From: Treponema sp. OMZ 790
Lineage (GTDB): Bacteria; Spirochaetota; Spirochaetia; Treponematales; Treponemataceae
Assembly: GCF_024181285.1 (NCBI RefSeq)
Contig: NZ_CP051201.1
Span: 2,790,001 to 2,854,000, forward strand
DNA: 64,000 bases
Direction: 5' to 3'
Position numbers and translations under genes: made by a program. Position 1 is the stretch's first letter; the number at the start of each line of letters is the position of its first letter. The notes below the pieces were generated by a model. That model searched no databases. It had not been told where the DNA came from and saw nothing but the letters and a program-made list of their open reading frames with translations. This document shows, piece after piece, positions 24,804 to 32,860 of the stretch.

Positions 24804-26359
24804 AAACCCTCTTAACAATTGATTGCGGCACTCAAAGTTTACGCACAATGCTCTTTGACTTAAAGGGGAATATCTTGGCGGCAAGCCGTATTTCCTATAA
24901 ACCCCACACAAGCCCACAACCTGCATGGGCCGAGCAGGATACAGAAGTTTATTGGAATGCTCTAAAAGAAAGTCTTGCCGGTCTTAAAAACAAGGCACCG
25001 GATGCTTTTGCAAACATTGCAGGAATGGGAGTTTCTTCAATGAGGGCTACTACAGTTCTGGTCGATAAGGACGGAAAGGTTTTGCGTCCCGCAATTGTAT
25101 GGCTCGACAACAGGACAGCCCGAGGCCCCTATCATCCCAACTTTCTTGTACGAACAGCGTTTCATGCAGCCGGAGTTTACGATCCTATAGTTACAGTTCA
25201 GTCAAATTGTAAGATGAATTGGCTTCGAGAAAACGAACCTAAAATCTGGGACAAAACATGGAAGATGTTTTTTCTTTCAGGCTGGTTTATTTATAAGCTG
25301 ACCGGAAAGGCCTGCGATGCCGTCTCCTCGATGGTCGGTTATGTTCCATTCGTGAATCGAAAAAGAGCGTGGGCAAAAAAACATTCGATCGAAGAAAAAC
25401 TTATGCCCCTGGAAAACGAAAAACGGCATGACCTTACCGAAAGCGGAAAAATAATCGGCACCCTAACGGATGGAGTTTCAAAAGAATTGGGACTCCCTCA
25501 AGATATTCCCCTTGTTGCTTGCGGAAGCGACAAGGCTTGTGAAACTATTGGAGCGGGCGTAGTAGATTCATCTCTGGCCTCTTTAAGTTTCGGCACAACC
25601 GCCACAATCGAAGTCTGCTCAAAAAAATACTTTGAATATAAAAAACTCTTTCCTGCCTACTGCGGCATTCTTCCCGATACATGGCTTTCGGAATTGGAAA
25701 TCTTCCGCGGCTATTGGATGATAAGCTGGTTTAAGGAAGAGCTCGGCAAAGAAGAATGTAAGCTCGCCGAATCTAAGGGTATAATACCTGAAGTTATTTT
25801 GGATAAGCTTTTACATGCTTCTCCGCCGGGCGGAAGAGGGCTTATGCTCCAGCCCTACTGGGGAGCAAGCGTCTTTGACCGTTATGCAAAGGGGAGCATC
25901 ATAGGATTCGGAGATGTTCACGGGAGAGATGACCTATACAGGGCTATAATCGAAGGTCTTGCCTACTCTTTGCGTGAAGGCTTGGAATTAATCGAAGCCA
26001 AGGGAAGGTTGAGATGTGAAAAAGTTGCCGCTTCGGGGGGAGCATCCCAAAGTGATGCTATCTGTCAGATTACCGCAGACATCCTAAACCGCCCCCTTGT
26101 ACGGGGAAAAACGGCGGAAGCTTCCTCCCTCGGAGCTGCAATCATAACGGCAGCCGGAATAGGCGAGTATGCTTCAATCGAAGATGCCGTAAAAGAAATG
26201 GTCTTATACGAAAAAGAATTTATACCGAACCCCGAGCACCGCTCCCTTTATGACGGTCTCTTCGGCGTATACAAAAAAATATATCCTGCATTAAAAGATA
26301 TTTACAAGGATATTCAAAGAGTAACAAATTATCCCGAAACAAAAAAAATGAACGGGTAA
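24800..26359 (+). CDS. FGGY-family carbohydrate/polyol kinase
   Basis: The protein has 519 residues. The two ATPase-fold domains of FGGY kinases are seen in TIDCGTQSLRTMLFD at the start, the WLDNRT segment near 105, SFGTTATIEV near 262, and ASGGASQSDAICQITADIL near 413. It is closest in appearance to xylulokinase/glycerol kinase-like members, and the exact sugar or polyol cannot be fixed. In this operon it would make the phosphorylated substrate for the GlpA-like dehydrogenase. Coupled to the previous gene by ATGA. Confidence 0.82.
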   Translation: MKTLLTIDCGTQSLRTMLFDLKGNILAASRISYKPHTSPQPAWAEQDTEVYWNALKESLAGLKNKAPDAFANIAGMGVSSMRATTVLVDKDGKVLRPAIVWLDNRTARGPYHPNFLVRTAFHAAGVYDPIVTVQSNCKMNWLRENEPKIWDKTWKMFFLSGWFIYKLTGKACDAVSSMVGYVPFVNRKRAWAKKHSIEEKLMPLENEKRHDLTESGKIIGTLTDGVSKELGLPQDIPLVACGSDKACETIGAGVVDSSLASLSFGTTATIEVCSKKYFEYKKLFPAYCGILPDTWLSELEIFRGYWMISWFKEELGKEECKLAESKGIIPEVILDKLLHASPPGGRGLMLQPYWGASVFDRYAKGSIIGFGDVHGRDDLYRAIIEGLAYSLREGLELIEAKGRLRCEKVAASGGASQSDAICQITADILNRPLVRGKTAEASSLGAAIITAAGIGEYASIEDAVKEMVLYEKEFIPNPEHRSLYDGLFGVYKKIYPALKDIYKDIQRVTNYPETKKMNG

Positions 26360-26372
26360 AGGAGAATGACCT

Positions 26373-28130
26373 ATGGGAAAAAGATACGAGTACAAGGATT
26401 TTAAGCCTGTTTGGGAACAGGTACCGCCGCCTAAGGGCTCTTTTAGAGAAGCGGCAAAGTGGGGCGACCCCGAAGAATTTAAGGAGCCTAACGAAAGGCT
26501 TTATAAATATATGAAAACCGTCTTCGGCATCGGAGATGAGACCTTTAAGCAAAAGCGTTTTGAGGGGCTTGAAGCCCTGCCCGAAAGCCTTCCGGTAAAC
26601 CTGGAACAAAAACACATTGAGGCCCTAAAAGAAATTTTCGGAGAGGCAGATGTAAGCACAGCCGTTAAGGACAGGGTATCTGTCGCCTACGGAAAAACAA
26701 TGTACGATGCCTATCGCCTCCGTGAGGGCATCCTCGAAAACATAGCCGATGTTGTTGTATACCCTTCCAATCATGAGCAAATCGTTAAACTCGTAAAATA
26801 TGCAAATGAACATAAGATTCCCCTCTATGTGTACGGAGGCGGTTCTTCCGTTACAAGGGGTGTTGAGGCTGTAAAGGGAGGCGTCTCCCTCGATATGCGT
26901 AAAAACTTTAACAAGGTTTTAGCCTTCAATGAGGTAGACCAGACAATCACGGTTCAAGCCGGAATGTCGGGTCCTCAACTGGAAGCCCACCTAAACAATG
27001 CACAAAAAGAATTCAACGCAAGGATGGCCTACACCTGCGGACACTTCCCACAATCCTTTGAGTACTCCTCCGTGGGGGGCTGGGTAGTTACTCGCGGAGC
27101 AGGCCAAAATTCCACCTATTACGGAAACATAAAGGACATTGTATTTCAACAAACTTATGTAACTCCTGCCGGTATAGTTAAAAGCTACGGACTTCCCGCC
27201 CATGCCGTCGGCCCCGATATCGATGAGCTTATGATGGGAAGCGAAGGCTCTTTTGGAATTCTTACAAATGTTACCTTGCGTTTTTTTAGATACAGACCTG
27301 AAACCCGCAAAAAGTTCAGCTTTATATTTAAAACTTGGGAAGACGGAATGAGGGCCTGCCGCGAGATTATGCAAAACGAATCGGGCTTTCCTTCGGTGTT
27401 TAGGCTTTCGGATGCGGAAGAAACCGACATGGTTTTAAAGCTCTACGGAGTAGAGGGCACCATAGCAGAAACCGCAATGAACCTCATGGGATATAAGCCA
27501 ATGAAACGCTGTCTCTTTTTAGGCTGGAGCGAAGGCGATAAGGAATTTTCAAAACAGCTTTACAAAAAGGTAAAGCGTATATGCAAACAAAACGGCGGAC
27601 TTTTCTTAACCGGCAAACCGGTGGACGGCTGGGAGCACGGCCGTTTTACCGATCCCTATTTAAGGGAATCCTTGCAGGATTACGGCGTAATAATCGACAC
27701 AATGGAATGCAGCGTAACCTGGGATATGATGCCTCGGGTTCACGAAGAAGTAAGAAAATTTGCCAAATCCCGCCCTCACACGGTCTGCATGACCCATCTT
27801 TCCCATGCCTATCCTCAAGGAGCCAACCTCTACTTTATCTTTATAGGCCTTTTTAAAAATAAGGAAGAATATGTAGAATACCAGTACGGCATCTTCGACA
27901 ATATAATGAAGGCAGGGGCTGCCATGAGCCACCATCACGGTGTCGGCAAGATGACGGCAGCCTGGGTTGAAGAGTCCATAGGCAAGACCAATTTTGAAAT
28001 CTTTAAGGCCTTAAAAAAACACTTCGACCCGAACAACATAATGAATCCGGGCGGAACCCTCGGCCTCGATATGACGGAAGATCAAAAGCGGAAACCGAAA
28101 TACGCCGGAAAAACTTGGACGGAAGCTTAA
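26373..28130 (+). CDS. Alkyl-dihydroxyacetonephosphate synthase-like FAD-linked oxidase
   Basis: The protein has 585 residues. The FAD-binding type 4 (PCMH/VAO) domain shows the pyrophosphate loop PLYVYGGGSSVTRG (about 147-160) and the SSVGGWVVTRGAGQNS stretch. Near the C-terminus SHHHGVGK carries the histidine motif that is catalytic in alkyl-DHAP synthase (AGPS). AGPS replaces the acyl chain of acyl-DHAP with an alcohol to start ether-lipid synthesis. Together with glycerol-3-phosphate oxidation (DHAP supply), this suggests ether lipid or glyceryl-ether metabolism. A D-lactate-like oxidase is the alternative, but the HHH motif favours the AGPS family. Confidence 0.8.
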   Translation: MGKRYEYKDFKPVWEQVPPPKGSFREAAKWGDPEEFKEPNERLYKYMKTVFGIGDETFKQKRFEGLEALPESLPVNLEQKHIEALKEIFGEADVSTAVKDRVSVAYGKTMYDAYRLREGILENIADVVVYPSNHEQIVKLVKYANEHKIPLYVYGGGSSVTRGVEAVKGGVSLDMRKNFNKVLAFNEVDQTITVQAGMSGPQLEAHLNNAQKEFNARMAYTCGHFPQSFEYSSVGGWVVTRGAGQNSTYYGNIKDIVFQQTYVTPAGIVKSYGLPAHAVGPDIDELMMGSEGSFGILTNVTLRFFRYRPETRKKFSFIFKTWEDGMRACREIMQNESGFPSVFRLSDAEETDMVLKLYGVEGTIAETAMNLMGYKPMKRCLFLGWSEGDKEFSKQLYKKVKRICKQNGGLFLTGKPVDGWEHGRFTDPYLRESLQDYGVIIDTMECSVTWDMMPRVHEEVRKFAKSRPHTVCMTHLSHAYPQGANLYFIFIGLFKNKEEYVEYQYGIFDNIMKAGAAMSHHHGVGKMTAAWVEESIGKTNFEIFKALKKHFDPNNIMNPGGTLGLDMTEDQKRKPKYAGKTWTEA

Positions 28131-28137
28131 TTTTTTA

Positions 28138-28165
28138 GAACCGGATATGTTTATCAATCCGGTTC
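28138..28165. terminator. Hairpin after the AGPS-like gene
   Basis: GAACCGGAT (28138-28146) pairs with ATCCGGTTC (28157-28165). There is no U-run on the plus strand, so it is a weak terminator or an RNA-stabilising hairpin. Confidence 0.4.
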
Positions 28166-28222
28166 TCCTGCAATTCGGCATACGAGTTCAATATCATTCG
28201 CAAAATAATCATCGTCCATCAT

Positions 28223-30196
28223 CTATGCGGCATCGCAAAATAGATAGTATTTATCTCTGTCTACACTTAACCTTAAACTTGAAATACATATCTTATCGTC
28301 GAATACTTTTGCGAAATCTATTTTTTCAACCAACTGTTTGTGTATTTGAAAAAGCAAATCCAGATTTGTAAAATACTTCCCGTTTTCCGCTTTTATTGTA
28401 AACTCCGGTTCTTCCTCATAATTTGAAACACATATTTTAACCTCAGGCTTTTTAATCGCAATTCTTGATAGATATTTATCAGCTTCTTCTTGGCTTATAT
28501 TTTCTGCATTCTCTTTATAAAATTTTTCTTTTAGATCTTCTTGTGTATAAACATGTTTACCGTCTATTGTTATGTCCATTCCGGAAAGAAGATTTACAGA
28601 CAATTCTTTATCTTCACTATCATAGATAACATAATTTTCAATTTCTTTCATTTCTAAAAGATTGTTCACGCATTTTATAAAACTTTTTTTTGTTTCGATA
28701 GTATCTTCAATAATTCCAAGATAGAAATAATCGCCTGCTTCAAATGAATACAACAGTTTTTTATTTTGTCTGATTAAACCTGCATAAAGTATAGCCCTGT
28801 CCACGGGATTCACAGCTTCAAATTCTGAAAAATAAAGATTATCCAATGTACTATCACAATCGGATGCGTGTTTTATCAAATCGGGCATATCGTATCTTGA
28901 TAAAAGTTCACTCAAAATATCATAAATATCCCTGTCTTCATCGGAACAAACTACCGATAAATAATAATTTTGAAAAAGTGCATAATCCAATACTCGGTTT
29001 CCTATAATGTTCATCATCATAGTATCTATATTTTCTACTTCGATAATATGATAAAAGATTTTCGCGCTTTCTCTTACTTTTCTTTCGATTGAAATATCTT
29101 CAGCATAGCGGTCTAGTAAATCCTCACTAAGGGCTGTAATTTCATAACTGAAATTCGGATTGCTTTCAAAAATATGCTTTTGTTTTCCAATTAAAAGATG
29201 AGTCCTATGCAAAACATCTTCCTTTATCAGAAAATAAAGATAGAAACCTTTGGCTGCAAGAACATCGGAAAGATATCGTATAAATTCCATATGGTCATCA
29301 TACTCTTTTTGAGGACGGATTTTTATACCGGTTTTTTCTTCCGCCCACTTAATAATACCTGCATAGGAAGAGCTCAAGGGCGAACTCTCATTGTTTCTAA
29401 TCAAAAGCTCTAATAAAAATTCCTTAAAGGAGCGATCTTCATACACAAAGTTATTTTCATCTTCTTTCGATATACTTAAAGAAAAATATTTATTGACACA
29501 GGATATAAATGCATCTTTTGTTGCCGATGTGCAAAAATACTCCGCTATCTTTTCTGCAAACGCCGAGTAGCCGAGCTTTTTCATCTTCAATAAAATATTC
29601 ATTTTGGTATACATAAATAATATAGAGAACGAAGCTTTTAGTTCTTTCATTTCTATTTCGGTTAAGCTTACACTTTTTGTATTTTTTATGATATGCTCTT
29701 TGTTTTCCGAATTTGTAACGGACACTTTGTTTTGTCTTAATTCAAGTCTGTCTTTTGTTTTACAAATAAAATAGTTATCTTCTTTTTTGCTATGATAAAA
29801 AATTAACTGATACGGCACTCTATAAAAAAGTTCATCCCTTTTTTTTGTTTCGCCCTTATATATCCAGCCTGCATAATTTTCTCCGAAAACAATACCTGCC
29901 GTATCAAAACTCGATATGGAAACACCCGACAAAATTCCGCCTGTTTCAAGAGCTTCAAGCATTTTAGGAATGATAAATCTGACAATCTCTTTTTCTTCAT
30001 ATACACCCATTTCGTGCAGTCTTTTTGTCATAATTATTATTTTTTCAAAAAGATCTTCCGGAAAGTCATCAGGATTCGCAAGTGTTACATCATTATAATT
30101 TTCTTCAATGAACTCTCCATCTTGCTCATAATCCAAATAATAAGCTAACGGAATTACCTTTCTATTTGTTTTATTAAAAATATTTAAGAAACTCAA
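28223..30196 (-). CDS. Large protein of unknown function
   Basis: The protein has about 657 residues. I recognise no domain. It is rich in Glu, Lys, Ile and Tyr, has no signal peptide or clear membrane helices, and looks cytoplasmic and mostly helical. The start is taken as TTG at 30196 (reading MSFLNIFNK) because AGAGG lies at a proper distance. The GTG at 30205 would overlap that site. A promoter is present upstream. It stands alone between the polyol operon and a toxin-antitoxin pair, so context gives no clue. Confidence 0.7.
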   Translation of the reverse strand: MSFLNIFNKTNRKVIPLAYYLDYEQDGEFIEENYNDVTLANPDDFPEDLFEKIIIMTKRLHEMGVYEEKEIVRFIIPKMLEALETGGILSGVSISSFDTAGIVFGENYAGWIYKGETKKRDELFYRVPYQLIFYHSKKEDNYFICKTKDRLELRQNKVSVTNSENKEHIIKNTKSVSLTEIEMKELKASFSILFMYTKMNILLKMKKLGYSAFAEKIAEYFCTSATKDAFISCVNKYFSLSISKEDENNFVYEDRSFKEFLLELLIRNNESSPLSSSYAGIIKWAEEKTGIKIRPQKEYDDHMEFIRYLSDVLAAKGFYLYFLIKEDVLHRTHLLIGKQKHIFESNPNFSYEITALSEDLLDRYAEDISIERKVRESAKIFYHIIEVENIDTMMMNIIGNRVLDYALFQNYYLSVVCSDEDRDIYDILSELLSRYDMPDLIKHASDCDSTLDNLYFSEFEAVNPVDRAILYAGLIRQNKKLLYSFEAGDYFYLGIIEDTIETKKSFIKCVNNLLEMKEIENYVIYDSEDKELSVNLLSGMDITIDGKHVYTQEDLKEKFYKENAENISQEEADKYLSRIAIKKPEVKICVSNYEEEPEFTIKAENGKYFTNLDLLFQIHKQLVEKIDFAKVFDDKICISSLRLSVDRDKYYLFCDAA

Positions 30197-30244
30197 AATA
30201 ATCACCTCTTCTTTGCCGGAACCTTGCGGACATTTTATGATTGC

Positions 30245-30272
30245 ATTATAACATAGATTAAGAGATTTTCAA
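30245..30272 (-). promoter_or_regulatory. Promoter for the 657-residue protein
   Basis: On the minus strand TTGAAA (30272-30267), 16 bases and TATAAT (30250-30245). It lies about 50 bases before the chosen start. Confidence 0.65.
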
Positions 30273-30415
30273 AGGGCAGTTGCAGTTTACATAGGACGAC
30301 ACCTGTGGTGTAACAAATAGATAAAATTATTTACGGTTAATTATAGAGTAGCGGTGAGTAAAATTAAGAAAACGCTATGTAACATTGAAATAGCATTTCT
30401 TAAAACATGTACAAC

Positions 30416-30444
30416 TTGACTATGTTATACATATATGGTACTAT
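30416..30444 (+). promoter_or_regulatory. Promoter of the Phd/VapC pair (leaderless arrangement)
   Basis: TTGACT (30416-30421), 17 bases, then TACTAT (30439-30444). The antitoxin ATG at 30451 is 6 bases after the -10 box, so the transcript should start at or near the A of the ATG. Confidence 0.65.
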
Positions 30445-30450
30445 ACTTAT

Positions 30451-30690
30451 ATGAAAACATTGTCCGTAGCGAAAATAAGAACAAATTTCTCTGCACTTTT
30501 GAAAGAAGTGGAATTAGGTAACGAAATCGGAATAGCATTTGGCCGAAAAAAAGAAACAATAGCGGTAATTGTTCCAATTGAAGAGTATAAAAGGATAAAA
30601 ATGAGGAAACTCGGTACATTGGAAGGGAAAGCAACAGTTGAATTTAGTGAAAATTGGGCTATTACGGATGAAGAGTTTATTAATTTATGA
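30451..30690 (+). CDS. Phd/YefM-family antitoxin
   Basis: The protein has 79 residues. The N-terminal Phd/YefM fold (MKTLSVAKIRTNFSALLKEV) would bind DNA and autorepress, and the C-terminal tail would wrap around the toxin. The start codon of the PIN toxin overlaps its stop (ATGA), the usual order. It has its own promoter with no room for a ribosome site. Confidence 0.82.
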   Translation: MKTLSVAKIRTNFSALLKEVELGNEIGIAFGRKKETIAVIVPIEEYKRIKMRKLGTLEGKATVEFSENWAITDEEFINL

Positions 30691-31082
30691 AAATCCTATT
30701 AGATACACATTATTTATTATGGTCATTTATTGATACAAGTAAAATATCTCGGTCGGTTTATAATAAATTATTAGCCGATGAAAATGAAGTTTTTTATAGT
30801 CAGGCTAGTTTATGGGAAATATCAATAAAATTTAATATGGGAAAATTATCGCTAAATGGAATTAAACCGGAAGAATTCTACGCAGAAGTAGAAAATAGTT
30901 TTTTAAAATGCAGGTCTTTTCAAAACGATGAACTAATTACTTTTTATAAATTACCAATAGAACATAAAGATCCATTTGATAGAATTATGATTTGGCAATC
31001 AATAAAGTCTGATTACTATTTTTTATCTGTTGATAATCAGATTACAAATTATAAAAAATACGGTTTAAAAATTTTGTCCTAA
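30687..31082 (+). CDS. vapC: PIN-domain toxin, VapC family
   Basis: The protein has 131 residues. Acidic residues of the PIN ribonuclease site are visible: LLDTH (Asp6), LWEIS (Glu near 44), HKDPFDR (Asp near 92) and SVDNQ (Asp near 110). VapC toxins cleave tRNA or rRNA and are held in check by the antitoxin encoded just upstream. The stop codon runs straight into an attC-like sequence, so the pair looks like an integron cassette, a common place for toxin-antitoxin genes. Confidence 0.85.
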   Translation: MKILLDTHYLLWSFIDTSKISRSVYNKLLADENEVFYSQASLWEISIKFNMGKLSLNGIKPEEFYAEVENSFLKCRSFQNDELITFYKLPIEHKDPFDRIMIWQSIKSDYYFLSVDNQITNYKKYGLKILS

Positions 31083-31142
31083 CACTCTTCTTCAACCTGA
31101 CATTGCGACAAGCCTTGTTGCACTTTAAGAGAATGTGCGAAA
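31080..31142 (+). other. Degenerate attC site
   Basis: TAACACTCTTCTTCAACCTG at 31080 onward matches the start of the intact attC sites below. The 3' part (CTTTAAGAGAATGTGCG) keeps the pairing but lacks a clean GTTRRRY core. It is a decayed recombination site at the end of the toxin gene. Confidence 0.55.
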
Positions 31143-31525
31143 AACATTACCAAGGTCTAATTAAAGGCATGATATACAAATTAAATCCAACATTCTTTGC
31201 GGCCTTAACGATCTTAGCGGTTAATCCAATCAAAAATTAACCGCAAGGAACGCAAAGACACACAAGCTCTCTCTTGAGATTCGCAAAGGCTAAATAAAAT
31301 TAACTATCTCCAATTAAGTAAAAATATCCCGCTTTCCATACTTGAAAAAACTTCTTTTTTGGTTTATTATCAAGATACGCATAATATATGTTAGACAGAT
31401 GCCTAACGGCACAATTAACTGCAACTTTGAAAAAAATAGGGTGTATTTTTTAATACATAAAAGTGTAAAATCCAAATTAAAAGCTTAGATTCTTTGAGTA
31501 AAGTTATGTTTTATTATAATATTTA

Positions 31526-31755
31526 CTTGATTAAGGAAAAGAAAACTTTCGTCTGAGGGTTTTAAACTCGCTAAGGAAAACAACAAATAAAAGTCCTTCG
31601 GACGGTCTGGTAATTATAATAATTAACTTGTTAAGGAAAAATAAAGTTTTATCTTGGGATTTTATAACTCGTTTAGTAAATCAACAAAATAAAAGTCCTT
31701 CGGACGGTCATGGTAATTATTATAATTATTTGCTAAGTAAAATAAAATTTTAGCC
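31526..31755 (+). repeat. Tandem repeat of about 101 bp, just over two copies, in a non-coding stretch
   Basis: Two imperfect units (from about 31526 and 31627) and a third partial unit (31729) each begin ACTTG(A/T)TAAGGAAA. The two full units contain AAAGTCCTTCGGACGGTC, a GTCC-TTC-GGAC mini-hairpin. The whole stretch 31143-31998 has no gene. It is AT-rich and looks like a non-coding cassette or decayed cassettes. Confidence 0.65.
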
Positions 31756-31998
31756 TTATAGTAAAATTGTTGATTTTTTAAATTTAATGATGAAAAGCTG
31801 TATAGGTTAAAAAAAGTCTAATTGTTAAGAATAAGCTTATAATTTTAAGATAATATTATTTATAAAAGTTTAGTTTTGTAAATAATAAAGCTTTATAATA
31901 AAATTTTAAGTTTATTTATTAAATATAGTAATAAAAAGCAAAATAGTGTAAAATTAAAAGCACAATTGTTAATATAAGCGATTAAATAAACTAAAAGT

Positions 31999-32064
31999 GT
32001 CTAACACCCGCTTCAACCTGACATTGCGGAGTAGCCGCAAATGCAGGTTAAGCGAATGTTAGAT
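31999..32064 (+). other. Integron attC site 1
   Basis: The site starts with GTCTAAC (R'') and ends with GTTAGAT (R'). Inner arms ACACCCGCTTCAACCTG and CAGGTTAAGCGAATGT pair, with a GCGG-AGTAG-CCGC tip. 66 bp, nearly the same as the site at 37546-37611. Confidence 0.85.
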
Positions 32065-32130
32065 TGACCTCTTCGAGGCGAAAAAAATTGATAATGCAAA
32101 TAGATATTAATCAATAGTTAAGGAGGAATG

Positions 32131-32622
32131 ATGAAACACATCATCAGACTAGCCGCGGTGATTTTCACAGTAACTGTTTTGTATGCGCAGAACACGCTCA
32201 TCACTGAAAAATCATTCATCGTTGTACGGAATGGAAAAGAGGTTACTGCAACTTACGGAGGAAAGACTTTGAGTGGTAATTCTTGGAAAGATAGAAAAGA
32301 CCCATCGGCTGTACTCGCCGCGTTCTTTGTCAGCTATTTTAAGCAAACTGACGACTGGCATGATTTGATCGTGAATAATACATTTTATGAGATATTAGTC
32401 GACGAAATGAATGATGCTTATGCGCAGTTCTACGGAATAGTCGATACAATTTCCATTACAATTAGTCCTGAAAAATTTATGCTTAAGGGGGACGCAACCG
32501 CTTTTTACACGATAAAAATCGCATATTCCTATGAGGGCAAAACTGACGAAGGTGAAGACGAAGTTACTATGAAAAAAGACAAAAAAAGCGGTGAATGGCT
32601 TGTGGCGGAATTGCCTTTGTAG
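32131..32622 (+). CDS. Secreted protein of unknown function in an integron cassette
   Basis: The protein has 163 residues with a signal peptide (KHIIRLAAVIFTVTVLYA). The mature part looks like a small globular domain of SnoaL/NTF2-like size (one domain, alternating beta strands, e.g. FYTIKIAYSYEG), but I do not recognise it securely. ATG at 32131 is preferred over 32128 because AGGAGG then lies at proper spacing. It is the only gene of the cassette bounded by the attC sites at 31999 and 32677. Function unknown. Confidence 0.7.
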   Translation: MKHIIRLAAVIFTVTVLYAQNTLITEKSFIVVRNGKEVTATYGGKTLSGNSWKDRKDPSAVLAAFFVSYFKQTDDWHDLIVNNTFYEILVDEMNDAYAQFYGIVDTISITISPEKFMLKGDATAFYTIKIAYSYEGKTDEGEDEVTMKKDKKSGEWLVAELPL

Positions 32623-32676
32623 AAATGATGTCGATTCAGGGGCGAATATGCAAAAAATAGTAAGCACTTTAAAGAA

Positions 32677-32819
32677 ATCTAACACCCGCTTCAACCTGAC
32701 ATTTGTTTTGTCACGAAAGTTGCGTAAAGTGCCTATACAGCACCGCAACTTTCGCGCCAACTTTGCCGCTGCTATGCGCACCGGCAAAGGCACAAATGCA
32801 GGTTAAGCGGAAGTTAGAT
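32677..32819 (+). other. Integron attC site 2 (long form)
   Basis: ATCTAAC at 32677 and GTTAGAT at 32813-32819 bound a 143-bp site. The conserved arms match the other sites. The central part is enlarged by two extra stems, CGAAAGTTGCG/CGCAACTTTCG and TTTGCCG/CGGCAAA. The R'' is the exact complement of the R' that begins the same cassette. Confidence 0.82.
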
Positions 32820-32860
32820 GGACAACTCATTGAGCCGATTTTGGGAGATATAACACACTT

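Noticed and set aside
31390-31396. GTTAGAC as a true cassette boundary
   Set aside because: Its complement matches attC site 1, but no attC half precedes it and a 7-base match in 900 bases can be chance; kept only as a remark.
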